A stretch of 64,000 bases of DNA from DAOUBP01 sp964474695 (GCA_964474695.1 CAYYTK010000020.1:20544-84543); one strand, 5' to 3'; numbered from the stretch's first letter, positions 36,318 to 46,138 are shown. Notes: a model not told the origin generated them from the letters alone. Numbers and translations: made by a program.

Positions 36318-36834
36318 TAACTCCGCACCCAATGGATCACCCGGTCGATCAGCGTCGCAGCGAAACCCACGCGAGGTGTCAGCCGCCACCTGGGCGCCGC
36401 TGTTGCGCGAGGCCCTCGCTGCCGAGGGGTGTTTCCACTGGCCGCTGCGCGGCAACTCCATGCGTCCGACCCTGCCACCGGCATGCGACATCGATATCGT
36501 GCCGCTGCCCGATCCAACGCCACTCGGAAGTCTGATCGTGTTTGCCAGCAGTGATACGCTGATCGCACATCGACTGGTGAGGCGGGCCGCTGGACATTGG
36601 ATCGCGCAAGGAGATGGCCGCTTGGGACCTGACCGCCCACTGGCGCCCGAGCAGATACTGGGGCGAGTAGCGGGCGCGTATCTGAACGGCCGCCGCATCT
36701 GGCCGAATCGTGCTGAGGGGCTGCTGCGCTGGTGTTGGGTGGCGCGGCATCATGCACTCCGGCCCATCCGGTTCACCTGGCGCCGGCTGAGAGGCTGCCG
36801 TCGCTCAAACAAAAAAGAGGGCGCCCGTGCTTGA
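36310..36834 (+). CDS. S24/S26-like serine peptidase, no membrane anchor
   Basis: 174-residue protein with the signal-peptidase-type box RGNSMRPTL (Ser50), then IAHRLVR (His87) and AQGDGR (Asp102). A His at the general-base position is as in the archaeal/ER signal peptidases rather than the Lys of bacterial LepB. No TM segment is obvious, which is odd for a signal peptidase. It overlaps genes on both sides (8 bases each), so it is tightly coupled to the nucleotidyltransferase and HPr-kinase-like genes. Confidence 0.72.
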   Translation: MHNNSAPNGSPGRSASQRNPREVSAATWAPLLREALAAEGCFHWPLRGNSMRPTLPPACDIDIVPLPDPTPLGSLIVFASSDTLIAHRLVRRAAGHWIAQGDGRLGPDRPLAPEQILGRVAGAYLNGRRIWPNRAEGLLRWCWVARHHALRPIRFTWRRLRGCRRSNKKEGARA

Positions 36835-37681
36835 AGGTCAACACAACCGCTTCAACCTTGACATCGCTGGCGTCGTGGCCGAAGTGGAAACACCTGCTGC
36901 CGCGTGGGCCGCAACTCTGAGTGAACGCTATGCGGCCTTTCTTTCAGAAGCTGCCCCCGCCTGGAGCCTCGTCATCACACATGCGCCCGACCTGACGAGA
37001 GCCGATACGCCTTGGATACGACACACCGGAACGCGCACCAGTTTCCGCCTCTATCAGCACGCAGGCGTCATCGATTTAGGGTCGCGCTGTGCCACAGTCT
37101 GTGCGGCCAGCCCGCAACTGGCTGCATCTGCGCTGGAACGCGGCCTCAGCTACGTTTTGATGCAGACGCTCCCGCGCGATTACGATGGTCTACTGATCCA
37201 CGGCGCAGGGGTGGTGCTGAACTCTTCGCCGGGCGCGTCTGATGGCGCCCGCGGCTACTTGTTCGCGGGACATTCCGGCGCGGGCAAGTCTACCGTTGCG
37301 GGCCTGGCGCAAGGCGTTGGCCAGGTGCTCGGCGATGAGAACATGGTGGTGCGTCTGGCCGCAGGGGGCCGCGTTGAGCTGTACAGCACGCCGTTCTGGG
37401 GACATAGCACTCCGCCCGAGCGGATTCACAGGGCCAACTCCCGCGTGCCGCTTGCCGGCATCTACATGCTGGCCCATGCTGCCGATTTCGAGATCGCGCG
37501 ACTCCGCAGTGCAGAAGCCGTCGCGGCGCTCCTCAGCACCGAGAAGGTGGCCACTGAACGCGTTGAAAGTGCAGCCGCCTGGCTGAACATCGCCGGCCGA
37601 TTGGCCGCGGCAGTTCCGATCTATCGCCTCGGCTTTCGACCGACTCAGGAGTTGTGGGCCTTCCTCGCAGAGCAAGGGTAG
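36827..37681 (+). CDS. HPr-kinase-like P-loop protein
   Basis: 284 residues. Walker A GHSGAGKST (148-156) is preceded by a strand with LLIHGAGVV, and LGDENMVVR follows, a pattern of HprK-type serine kinases as found in polysaccharide and lasso-peptide clusters. The HprK capping and P-Ser regions are not obvious, and no HPr is encoded nearby, so its target is probably not HPr. GTG start 36827 with GAGGG, inside the end of the upstream gene. Confidence 0.75.
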   Translation: MLEGQHNRFNLDIAGVVAEVETPAAAWAATLSERYAAFLSEAAPAWSLVITHAPDLTRADTPWIRHTGTRTSFRLYQHAGVIDLGSRCATVCAASPQLAASALERGLSYVLMQTLPRDYDGLLIHGAGVVLNSSPGASDGARGYLFAGHSGAGKSTVAGLAQGVGQVLGDENMVVRLAAGGRVELYSTPFWGHSTPPERIHRANSRVPLAGIYMLAHAADFEIARLRSAEAVAALLSTEKVATERVESAAAWLNIAGRLAAAVPIYRLGFRPTQELWAFLAEQG

Positions 37682-37772
37682 CAGCAAACAAACAAATACT
37701 CCAAAGCCAAGCCCTTCAGGCCGGGATGCCAGGCAGGGAACCACCATCCTCACCCGCTCGTCTAATGGTTCG

Positions 37773-37793
37773 GAACGTGCTATAATCACGTTC
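37773..37793 (+). promoter_or_regulatory. -10 promoter element inside a palindrome (alpha-2-macroglobulin gene)
   Basis: TATAAT (37781-37786) with TGC before it. It is enclosed by perfect 7-bp arms GAACGTG (37773-37779) and CACGTTC (37787-37793). No clear -35 is seen. A second small hairpin (TTCCCT/AGGGAA, 37798-37814) runs into the ribosome binding site GGAAGGAG. The layout suggests a repressor site over the promoter. Confidence 0.65.
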
Positions 37794-37826
37794 AGAGTTC
37801 CCTCATCAAGGGAAGGAGATATCAGC

Positions 37827-40800
37827 ATGAGCTCACGCCGTCTCGCGTTACTGTTGCCGATCATCCTGCTGCTCGCTGCCTGCAGCGCCTCTCCAGCAGC
37901 GCCCACGCCCACCCCGGAAGCCACAGTCACGCCTGCCAAAGTCATCAGTGGCGGAGGGCCGACCTCGGCGCCCACCGTGACGCCGACCGGCCTGCTCTTT
38001 GACCTGTCTGCAGGGTCAGAGCAGCCCGCGGCGGCCGAAGTGCTCCCCGTTGCGCCGGCGCAACCGCTGACCGAAGCTGAAGCCCAGGACATCTCGGCGC
38101 GTCTGCCGGCACTGCAGCCTGCTGCCGGCGACGTGCAGCCGTTTGTATTTCCGGCGCAGTCGTTGCCTGCGCCGCGGCCCGGTGCGACCATCCAGGACTC
38201 TTTCCCGCCTTCTACGGCGGTCCCCGCACCTGAGGCGTCCTCCGGCCCACTTGAGGTGCTGCGCTATGCGCCAGAAGGAGAAGTGAACCAGGCAGCCAAT
38301 CTGAACCTGACCTTCAACCAGCCGATGGTCGCACTCACCGGCCTGGCTGACCTGGCCGCCCAGGAGTCCCCCGCGATCCTCTCGCCGCAGCCTGCGGGCC
38401 AATGGCGCTGGGTGGGCACCAAGACGCTGGTCTTTGAGCCGGCCGCGGTCGAGGGCTATGCCGCAGGACGCTTTCCCATGGCGACCTCATACACCGTGAC
38501 AGTGCCGGCTGGTACAGCTTCAGCCTCAGGCAGCAAATTAGCCACGGAGGTCAGCTTCAGCTTTACCACTCCTCCACCCCAGGCCGTCACGAAGTATCCC
38601 GTAGACGGTCCGACCGCGCTGGATCCCCTGTTGTTCATTGCCTTTGATCAACGTATCGACCCCCAGGCCGTGCTGGCCACGATCAAGCTGACGGCCGATA
38701 GCCCGGCTATCGAATTCCGATTAGCTACCAAAGAAGAGGTAGACGCGGATCCACAGGTGAAGCAGATGGCGGCCCAGGCGCAGGCGGGCTACTGGCTGGC
38801 GTTCCGAGCCGTAAAATCACTCCCGGCCGACACACGGATCGTCGTGGAGATCGGGCCGGGCACACCATCGGCTGAGGGGCCGCTGACGACCACCCAAGCG
38901 CAGGAGTTTACATTTCGCACCTACGGCCCGCTGAAGATCGTCGAGAGCCGATGTGGTTGGGACAATAACTGCCCGCCCTACAATCCGTGGTTCATCAACT
39001 TCTCGAATCCGCTGGACGAAACGTCGATCAATGAGGAGACGGTGCGGGTCACCCCTGAGCTGCCGGCGGCCACGATCAACGTTTACGGTGATATGCTGCA
39101 AATCCAAGGCCGCAGTTCAGGGCGCACGACTTATACGGTGCAGCTTGCCGCCAGCATCCGCGATATCTTCGGGCAGACATTGGGCCAGGAGCAGACGGTG
39201 AACTTCGCGGTCGGCGCTGCAGAGCCAACCCTCTACGCGGCCGGCGGCAACCTCATCGTGCTGGATCCCTCCGCGCAACCGAGCTACTCAGTGTACACGA
39301 TTAACTATACGAAGCTGACAGTCGCGGCATACGCGGTCACACCTGAGGACTGGACGGCGTTCCAGCAGTATCAGCAGAACTTCTACCAGAACGAGCAACC
39401 TCCCACGCCGCCGGGGAAGCAAGTGCTCTCGACCACACTGAACGTCGAAGCGCGGGCCGACGCGTTGACCGAGACAGTGATCGACCTGAGCAGCGCGTTG
39501 TCAGAGGGGCTAGGCCACCTGATCGTGGTGGTGCGCGGGGAAGAAGGCGGTCTCCCCTCTATTATCCCCGGCCGCGACAGGCGGCAAGGGACTGCTTATG
39601 CCTGGATTCAGAGCACGAAAATCGGCCTGGACGCGTTCGTCGATGGCGAGCAGATGATCGCCTGGGTCAATAGCCTCGCCGACGGAGCGCCGTTGGCCGA
39701 GACCAATCTGCAGCTTTGGCCCGGCGATCGCGCAGGGGTGACCGACGCCGACGGCGTCGCAACGCTGACACTGCCGGCCGGCAAAGATGCGCGACTGCTC
39801 ATCGCGCGGTTGGGCGCTGATACGGCGTTCCTGCCAGCCAGCCCCTACTTCTGGGGCGAGGAAGGGTGGCGCCAGCGCCCCCTGGTGGACAGCCTGGCGT
39901 GGCATGTGTTCGACGACCGCGGCCTCTACCGGCCGGGCGAAGAAGTTCACATCAAGGGCTGGATTCGCCGCATCGGTGGGGGGCCGCGCGGCGATGCCGG
40001 ACCGTTGGCAGGCGCAGCCGAGAGCGTGACATATCGCCTGCAGGATAACCGCGGCAATCAGATATCGGAGGGCCGAGCCGACCTAAACACACTGGGCGGC
40101 TTCGACTTCAGCCTCCAGTTAGCCGAGACAATGAATCTCGGCGATGCCTATCTCCAACTGGAGGCCGCCGGAGGCTCTGCCGCGGTGGAAAACCGCCAGT
40201 TCGGCCATCGCATCGCCGTGCAGGAGTTCCGCCGGCCCGAATTCGAGGTAAAGACAACCACCAGCGAAGGCCCGGACTTCGCCGGCGCCTACTTCGTCGG
40301 CGCCGGCGCGAATCTCGAGGTAAGCGCGGCTTACTATGCGGGAGGCAGCCTGCCCAATGCAGACGTCACCTGGACGGTCGCTGCGCGGCGTGGAGACTAC
40401 AGCCCGCCCGGCTGGGACGACTTCACCTTTGGCCGCTGGGTGCCTTGGTGGCGCACCTGGGGCGGCTGGGGTGAGGCGACTTCGCCCTTGGAGGAGGGGC
40501 AAACCTTCACCGGCGTCACCGACGCGGCCGGCATCCATCGCCTGCATGTTGACTTCCGGGGTGTCACCCCGCCCGAGCCATCCGTGGTGACCGCGGAGGC
40601 TACGGTGATGGATGTGAACCGCCAGGCGTGGACCAGCACGACTACGATGTTGGTGCACCCGGCCACCCTGTACGTAGGCCTGCGCACTGAACGCATCTTC
40701 GTGGCGCGCGAAGAGCCGCTGCCGGTGGAGATCATCGTGACCGACCTGAATGGCGCCGCGATTAGCGGGGTCTCCGTTGAGCTGAAGGCCGAACGCCTGG

Positions 40801-43800
40801 CCTGGACGCAGAAGGGCGGCGAGTGGGCCGAGGAAGCGGTGGCGACACAGCCTTGCACTGTCGTTTCAGCCAAGGATCCGGTCCGCTGCACGTTCGAGAC
40901 CCCGGAGGGCGGCACCTACCGCATCACAGCCATCGTGACCGATCCTGAGGGCCGGCCCAACCGCACCGAGATTACGCGCTGGGTCAGCGGCGGCGAGCGG
41001 CCGCCTGCGCGGGAAGTCGAGCAGGAGGAGGTCACCCTGATTCCGGACAAGAAGGAATATCAACCGGGGGACGTGGCCGAGATCCTGGTGCAATCGCCAT
41101 TCTTCCCGGCGGAGGGCGTCTTGACCTTGCGCCGGTCCGGGCTGCTGCGCAGCGAGCGGTTCAGCCTGAACGAGCCGTCGACCACGATGCGCATCCCCAT
41201 TCAAGAAGGGCACATTCCCAATCTTCACGTCCAGGTGGACCTGGTAGGTGCAGCTAAGCGCACAGGTGACGCGGCCGGCGGCGAGACGGCCTCGTCGCTG
41301 CCTGACCGCCCCGCCTACGCGATGGGCGAACTGAACCTGGCAGTGCCGCCGCTGGACCGCACGCTCACCGTCGAAGCAACCCCCAAGGACGAGAAGCTGG
41401 CGCCGGGGGGCAGCACGACGCTGGATGTCACCGTGCTCGATGCGGCCGGCCAGCCCGTTGAGGGCGCCGAACTGGCCGTGGTGATCGTCGATGAAGCGAT
41501 CCTGGCGCTCACCGGCTACGACATCGCTGACCCGATCACCGCTTTCTACATGGAGCGCGAAGCCGGGGTGACCGATCACCATAACCGGGCCAGCATCGTG
41601 CTCGCCAACCCGGATCAACTTCAAGCTGATCAGCTTGCCAACAGCATTGGTGGCCGCGGCGCGGTCGCGGCTACAGCCGCGCCCGCGGCCGCGCCTGCCC
41701 CTGAGATGGTGGAAAAACAGGTGGAGATGGCGATGGATGCCGGCGCCGGACAGGAAACGGCAGCGCCCATCGCATTGCGGACCGACTTCAACCCACTGGC
41801 GCACTGGAGCCCGGCCGTCTCCACCGACGCGCAAGGCCGCGCGACCGTCGAAGTGACGCTGCCCGACAACCTGACGCGCTACCGGGTGACGGTAGTCGCC
41901 GTGGCCGGCGGCAAGCAGTTCGGCAAAGCGGCATCGGCCATCACCGCGCGGCTTCCGCTGATGGTGCGCCCGTCGCCGCCACGCTTCCTGAACTTCGGTG
42001 ACCGGTTCGAGCTGCCCGTGGTGCTGCAAAACCAGACCGACGAATCGATGACCGTCGATGTGGTCGTGCAGGCTGCCAATGCCATCCTGGCCGGCGGTGA
42101 TGACAACCGGGCAGGACGCCGTGTTGTGGTGCCGGCCAATGACCGCATCGAGGTGCGCTTCCCCGTCACGACCGCCAGCGCAGGCACGGCCCGCTTCCAA
42201 GTGGCCGCGGTAGGCTCATCCAAGCCGGCTTTCTCGGAGCGTCCTGGGGCGGATGGTGCTGCTTTCTCCGACGCCGCCAGCTTCTCGCTGCCAGTTTACA
42301 CGCCAGCCACCACCGAGGCGTTCGCGGTCTACGGCGTGCTGGATGAAGGCAGCATCAGCCAGCCGGTGATCGCCCCATCCGGCGTTTTCACCCAATTCGG
42401 CGGATTGGAGATCACGACCTCATCCACCGCGCTCCAGGCGCTAACCGATGCATTGATCTATCTGGTGAACTATCCCTTCGAGTGTTCGGAGCAGATCGCC
42501 TCTCGCCTGCTGGCCATCGTCAGCCTGCGGGATGTGCTGACCGCGTTTCAGGCCGAAGGGCTGCCGCCGGCCAACGAGCTCGAAGCCAGTGTTGCCAGCG
42601 ACATCGCGCGGCTGCAAAGCCTGCAAAACGGCGACGGCGGCTTTGCCGTCTGGCGCATCGGCGCGGAGTCGTGGCCCTATCACACCATTCATGTGGCGAA
42701 CGCGCTGCAGCGCGCCAAGACAAAAGGCTACAACGTGCCGCCCGAAATGCTGGACCGGGTCCGCAACTACCTGCGCGAAATCGAAGCCCACTATCCAAGC
42801 TGGTACAGCGAAGATGTCAGGCACACCCTCACGGCCTATGCCTTGAATGTGCGCAGCCTGATGGGAGACGCGGACCCGGCACGCGCGCGGCAGATGATCG
42901 ATGAAATCGGCCTGAACAAACTGTCGCCCGAGGCCATCGGTTGGCTGCTGTCGGTGCTGAGCGATGACCCCGACTCCGCAGAGCAAATGACAGCCATCCG
43001 CCGCCATCTGCTGAATCGTGTCACCGAGACTGCGGGCGCGGCGCACTTCGTCAGCAGCTACGGCGACCAGGGCTACCTACTGCTCCACTCTGATCGCCGG
43101 GCCGATGGCATCCTATTGGACGCGCTGATCGGAGACCAGCCCAACAGCGACCTGATCCCGAAACTGGTGGCGGGGCTGCTGGCGCAGCGCAAGGCCGGCA
43201 AGTGGGCCAACACGCAGGAGAACAGCTTCGTCCTGCTTGCACTGGACCGCTACTTCAACACCTACGAGGCGCAAACGCCGGACTTCGTGGCGCGACTCTG
43301 GCTGGGCAGCCAGTATGCCGGCGAATCGACCTTCCGGGGGCGGACAACCGACTACCGGCAAATCAATATCCCGCTGAGCACGCTAACCGAAAACACAACG
43401 GAATCCCAGGACCTCATCCTCGCCAAGGATGGAGCAGGACGGCTCTATTACCGCCTGGGCCTCCGCTACGCGCCGACCGATCTGAATCTGCCGCCTTACG
43501 ATGCGGGCTTCACCGTGACACGGCGTTACGAGTCGATCGATGACCCGGCTGACGTAAGCCAGGCTGCAGACGGGACCTGGCATATCAAGGCGGGTGCGCG
43601 AGTGCGCGTGAAGCTTACCATGGTTGCGCCGGCGCGGCGCTATCACGTGGCGCTCACCGACCCGCTGCCCGCGGGCCTGGAGGCGTTGAACCCGGCGCTG
43701 GCAACTACCGGCAGCCTGCCGGCGGATGCGCAGGGCGCAGAGGGCCCCAGTGCGCGCTTCTGGTGGTGGGGCCCGTGGTATGAGCATCAGAACCTCCGCG

Positions 43801-43976
43801 ATCAGCGCGCCGAGGCCTTCGCTTCGCTCCTGTGGGAGGGGGTGTATACTTACAGCTATGTCACCCGCGCCACCATCCCCGGAGCCTTTGTTGTCCCACC
43901 CGCCAAGGCCGAAGAGATGTACGCACCGGAAACATTCGGGCGGAGCGGGGTAGATCGGGTGGTGGTCGAAGAATGA
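37827..43976 (+). CDS. Alpha-2-macroglobulin family lipoprotein
   Basis: 2049-residue protease-trap protein. A lipobox (LLAACS) and a Pro/Thr-rich linker are followed by macroglobulin-like beta domains, a central region around residue 1210-1340 that includes an Ala/Pro-rich, likely bait-like, stretch, and the thioester motif Cys1553-Ser-Glu-Gln1556 (YPFECSEQ) in the helical thioester domain. The family snares attacking proteases and couples them through the thioester. A C-terminal receptor-like domain ends the protein. GGAAGGAG precedes the ATG. It overlaps the FGGY kinase by ATGA. Confidence 0.93.
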   Translation: MSSRRLALLLPIILLLAACSASPAAPTPTPEATVTPAKVISGGGPTSAPTVTPTGLLFDLSAGSEQPAAAEVLPVAPAQPLTEAEAQDISARLPALQPAAGDVQPFVFPAQSLPAPRPGATIQDSFPPSTAVPAPEASSGPLEVLRYAPEGEVNQAANLNLTFNQPMVALTGLADLAAQESPAILSPQPAGQWRWVGTKTLVFEPAAVEGYAAGRFPMATSYTVTVPAGTASASGSKLATEVSFSFTTPPPQAVTKYPVDGPTALDPLLFIAFDQRIDPQAVLATIKLTADSPAIEFRLATKEEVDADPQVKQMAAQAQAGYWLAFRAVKSLPADTRIVVEIGPGTPSAEGPLTTTQAQEFTFRTYGPLKIVESRCGWDNNCPPYNPWFINFSNPLDETSINEETVRVTPELPAATINVYGDMLQIQGRSSGRTTYTVQLAASIRDIFGQTLGQEQTVNFAVGAAEPTLYAAGGNLIVLDPSAQPSYSVYTINYTKLTVAAYAVTPEDWTAFQQYQQNFYQNEQPPTPPGKQVLSTTLNVEARADALTETVIDLSSALSEGLGHLIVVVRGEEGGLPSIIPGRDRRQGTAYAWIQSTKIGLDAFVDGEQMIAWVNSLADGAPLAETNLQLWPGDRAGVTDADGVATLTLPAGKDARLLIARLGADTAFLPASPYFWGEEGWRQRPLVDSLAWHVFDDRGLYRPGEEVHIKGWIRRIGGGPRGDAGPLAGAAESVTYRLQDNRGNQISEGRADLNTLGGFDFSLQLAETMNLGDAYLQLEAAGGSAAVENRQFGHRIAVQEFRRPEFEVKTTTSEGPDFAGAYFVGAGANLEVSAAYYAGGSLPNADVTWTVAARRGDYSPPGWDDFTFGRWVPWWRTWGGWGEATSPLEEGQTFTGVTDAAGIHRLHVDFRGVTPPEPSVVTAEATVMDVNRQAWTSTTTMLVHPATLYVGLRTERIFVAREEPLPVEIIVTDLNGAAISGVSVELKAERLAWTQKGGEWAEEAVATQPCTVVSAKDPVRCTFETPEGGTYRITAIVTDPEGRPNRTEITRWVSGGERPPAREVEQEEVTLIPDKKEYQPGDVAEILVQSPFFPAEGVLTLRRSGLLRSERFSLNEPSTTMRIPIQEGHIPNLHVQVDLVGAAKRTGDAAGGETASSLPDRPAYAMGELNLAVPPLDRTLTVEATPKDEKLAPGGSTTLDVTVLDAAGQPVEGAELAVVIVDEAILALTGYDIADPITAFYMEREAGVTDHHNRASIVLANPDQLQADQLANSIGGRGAVAATAAPAAAPAPEMVEKQVEMAMDAGAGQETAAPIALRTDFNPLAHWSPAVSTDAQGRATVEVTLPDNLTRYRVTVVAVAGGKQFGKAASAITARLPLMVRPSPPRFLNFGDRFELPVVLQNQTDESMTVDVVVQAANAILAGGDDNRAGRRVVVPANDRIEVRFPVTTASAGTARFQVAAVGSSKPAFSERPGADGAAFSDAASFSLPVYTPATTEAFAVYGVLDEGSISQPVIAPSGVFTQFGGLEITTSSTALQALTDALIYLVNYPFECSEQIASRLLAIVSLRDVLTAFQAEGLPPANELEASVASDIARLQSLQNGDGGFAVWRIGAESWPYHTIHVANALQRAKTKGYNVPPEMLDRVRNYLREIEAHYPSWYSEDVRHTLTAYALNVRSLMGDADPARARQMIDEIGLNKLSPEAIGWLLSVLSDDPDSAEQMTAIRRHLLNRVTETAGAAHFVSSYGDQGYLLLHSDRRADGILLDALIGDQPNSDLIPKLVAGLLAQRKAGKWANTQENSFVLLALDRYFNTYEAQTPDFVARLWLGSQYAGESTFRGRTTDYRQINIPLSTLTENTTESQDLILAKDGAGRLYYRLGLRYAPTDLNLPPYDAGFTVTRRYESIDDPADVSQAADGTWHIKAGARVRVKLTMVAPARRYHVALTDPLPAGLEALNPALATTGSLPADAQGAEGPSARFWWWGPWYEHQNLRDQRAEAFASLLWEGVYTYSYVTRATIPGAFVVPPAKAEEMYAPETFGRSGVDRVVVEE

Positions 43977-45553
43977 CTCGAGATTTGATCCTGGCTATCG
44001 ACAACGGCACTCAAAGTATGCGCGCGTTGATCTTCGATCTGCAGGGGAATCTGTTGGCGAAGGTGCGCGTGCCGCTGGAACCGTACGTCGCGCCGCAGCC
44101 TGGCTGGGCAGAAAATGATCCGGACACCTACTGGAAGGCGCTCTGCCAGGCCTGCCAACAGCTCTGGCAGCAAGCTGAAGCCGAAGGACAGCTTCCTGAT
44201 CTGCGCGCCCGCATCGCCGGGGTCAGCCTGACGACGCAGCGTTCTACGCTGATCAACGTGGCCGACGATGGCCGGCCGCTGCGACCGGCCATCGTCTGGC
44301 TGGATCAACGGCGCACTGAAGGGCTGAAGCCGGTAGGCGGCGCATGGGGCCTGGCCTTCGCGCTGGCGGGCATGACCGAAACCGCAGCCTACCTTCAAGC
44401 TGAAGCCGAGGCAAACTGGATCCGCACGCACCAGCCCGAAATCTGGAACCGCACCTACAAATACCTGCTCCTATCCGGTTTCCTTACCTACCGCCTCACG
44501 GGCCGCTTCGTTGACTCAGCCGGCTGCCAGGTGGCGTATCTGCCATTCGACTACAAAAAACTGCGTTGGGCCGGCAGGTTCGACTGGAAGTGGCAGGCTG
44601 TGCCAGTCAAGCCGGGCATGTTGCCCGACCTGGTCCCGCCGGCCGGAATGCTCGGCGAGATTACGGAGGCCGCAGCCGCGGCCACCGGCATTCCGGCCGG
44701 CTTGCCGCTCATCGCGGCCGCGGCCGACAAGGCCTGCGAAGTGATCGGGGCCGGCTGCCTCGAGCCGCACATCGGCTGCCTCAGCTACGGCACCACGGCC
44801 ACCATTAATACCACGCACCGGCGCTATGTCGAAGCCATCCCATTGATCCCGCCCTATCCGGCAGCCGTGCCGGGGGCCTACAGCCTGGAATTCCAGATCT
44901 ACCGCGGTTTCTGGATGGTTAGCTGGTTCAAAGAGCAGTTCGGTCACCTGGAGCAGGAACTGGCCGGCGAGTTGGGCGTCGAGCCCGAGGCTTTGCTGGA
45001 GGACCTGCTGGCGCAGGCGTCGCCGGGTGCAATGGGCCTGGTGCTGCAACCCTACTGGTCCCCTGGACTAAAGATCCCTGGCCCCGAGGCCAAGGGCGCC
45101 ATCATCGGCTTCGGTGACGTGCACACGCGCGCGCATCTATATCGTGCGATCCTTGAAGGGCTCGCCTATGCGCTGCGCGAGGGCAAGGAACGCAGCGAGA
45201 AACGCTCCGGTGTCCCCATCACCGCGCTGCGGGTGTCGGGCGGAGGGTCGCAGAGCGATGCAGCCATGCAGCTCACGGCCGACATTTTCGGCCTGCCGAC
45301 CGCCCGACCGCACCTGTACGAAACATCGGCCCTCGGTGCAGCCATCGATGCCGCAGTGGGCCTGAATTTGCACCCTGACTTCGAGACCGCAGTGCGCGAG
45401 ATGACGCGCGTCAGCCGCATCTTCGAACCGGATATCGCCAATCGGAACCTGTATGACAGCCTGTATCGTCGCGTATACAAGAAGATGTACGGCCACTTGC
45501 ACGCGCTGTATGAGGAAATCCAAAAAATCACCGGATACCCGGCAAGCACCTAG
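43973..45553 (+). CDS. FGGY-family carbohydrate kinase
   Basis: 526-residue ATP-dependent sugar kinase. The N-terminal phosphate loop AIDNGTQSMR, GVSLTTQR, VWLDQRR, the second-domain phosphate loop SYGTTATI and the adenosine motif VSGGGSQSDAAMQ are all present. The residues that tell xylulose, glycerol or ribulose kinases apart are not clear by eye. The start overlaps the alpha-2-macroglobulin stop (ATGA), so it may be translated by re-initiation; no strong ribosome binding site is seen. Confidence 0.9.
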   Translation: MTRDLILAIDNGTQSMRALIFDLQGNLLAKVRVPLEPYVAPQPGWAENDPDTYWKALCQACQQLWQQAEAEGQLPDLRARIAGVSLTTQRSTLINVADDGRPLRPAIVWLDQRRTEGLKPVGGAWGLAFALAGMTETAAYLQAEAEANWIRTHQPEIWNRTYKYLLLSGFLTYRLTGRFVDSAGCQVAYLPFDYKKLRWAGRFDWKWQAVPVKPGMLPDLVPPAGMLGEITEAAAAATGIPAGLPLIAAAADKACEVIGAGCLEPHIGCLSYGTTATINTTHRRYVEAIPLIPPYPAAVPGAYSLEFQIYRGFWMVSWFKEQFGHLEQELAGELGVEPEALLEDLLAQASPGAMGLVLQPYWSPGLKIPGPEAKGAIIGFGDVHTRAHLYRAILEGLAYALREGKERSEKRSGVPITALRVSGGGSQSDAAMQLTADIFGLPTARPHLYETSALGAAIDAAVGLNLHPDFETAVREMTRVSRIFEPDIANRNLYDSLYRRVYKKMYGHLHALYEEIQKITGYPAST

Positions 45554-45571
45554 GCTATCCCAAAAGGAACC

Positions 45572-45600
45572 TTGACACCCTCCACCTCGCGTTGTACACT
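45572..45600 (+). promoter_or_regulatory. Promoter of the 152-residue protein and dGTPase genes
   Basis: TTGACA (45572-45577), 17 bp, TACACT (45595-45600). It starts 18 bases after the FGGY kinase stop; predicted leader about 73 bases. Confidence 0.65.
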
Positions 45601-45679
45601 GCGGATAGTGCCGTGGCGGTCCCGGCAGTCCAGCGCCGCAAGACGCCACCCGGCCAACTTATCCAGGGTAGCGAGATCC

Positions 45680-46138
45680 ATGCCTGCACTTGAACCCAAC
45701 CCATGTGACTGCCCGGGCGCAGAAGAAATCCTGGCCGATCTGGATGCCGACATCCTCGATCTGCAGCCCGGCGAACGGCTGTGGAAACTCTACTGCTTCC
45801 ATGTCGTCGGCCATGCCACGAGCCTGCGCCATCGCATCTACAGCAAACGCAAAACAGATGGACGGCTGGCGCTGGTCACCTTTGCGGCGCACAACCCCAT
45901 CTCCGAGAAACCGGGCGGGAACGGCAACTCGGGAGCGCCCCATCAGATAGTTCGCTCCAGCATGGCCCGCGTTCCCGACCTGTCCACGGCCGAACTGGAG
46001 CGCATCATCGCCGCGGTTCGACGCGAGTCACAAGCGGCCGCCGGCGCCTGTGAGGTGGTTGACCTCACAGCCCTCGACACCCTCCAGGCGCAGATCGCCT
46101 GGCTCGAAAGGGGAGCAGATGTTTCTGAGTCGAGCTGA
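45680..46138 (+). CDS. Unrecognised 152-residue protein, overlaps dGTPase gene
   Basis: Not recognised. It begins MPALEPNPCDC with two close Cys, has a conserved-looking stretch LWKLYCFHVVGHATSLRHRI with two His, and ends in a helix (about 98-145). Charged, no TM or signal, probably cytoplasmic. ATG 45680 is chosen because earlier in-frame starts would be nearly leaderless. Its end overlaps the dGTPase start by 20 bases, so the two are co-translated and may act together. Confidence 0.65.
   Translation: MPALEPNPCDCPGAEEILADLDADILDLQPGERLWKLYCFHVVGHATSLRHRIYSKRKTDGRLALVTFAAHNPISEKPGGNGNSGAPHQIVRSSMARVPDLSTAELERIIAAVRRESQAAAGACEVVDLTALDTLQAQIAWLERGADVSESS

Noticed and set aside
37773..37793. 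LexA-type SOS box
   Set aside because: GAAC and GTTC are 13 bases apart, not the 4 of the Gram-positive LexA box; kept only as an unknown operator candidate.
40866..42200. 444-residue open frame antisense to the alpha-2-macroglobulin gene
   Set aside because: Shadow frame rich in Arg/His/Gly; the sense protein is clear.
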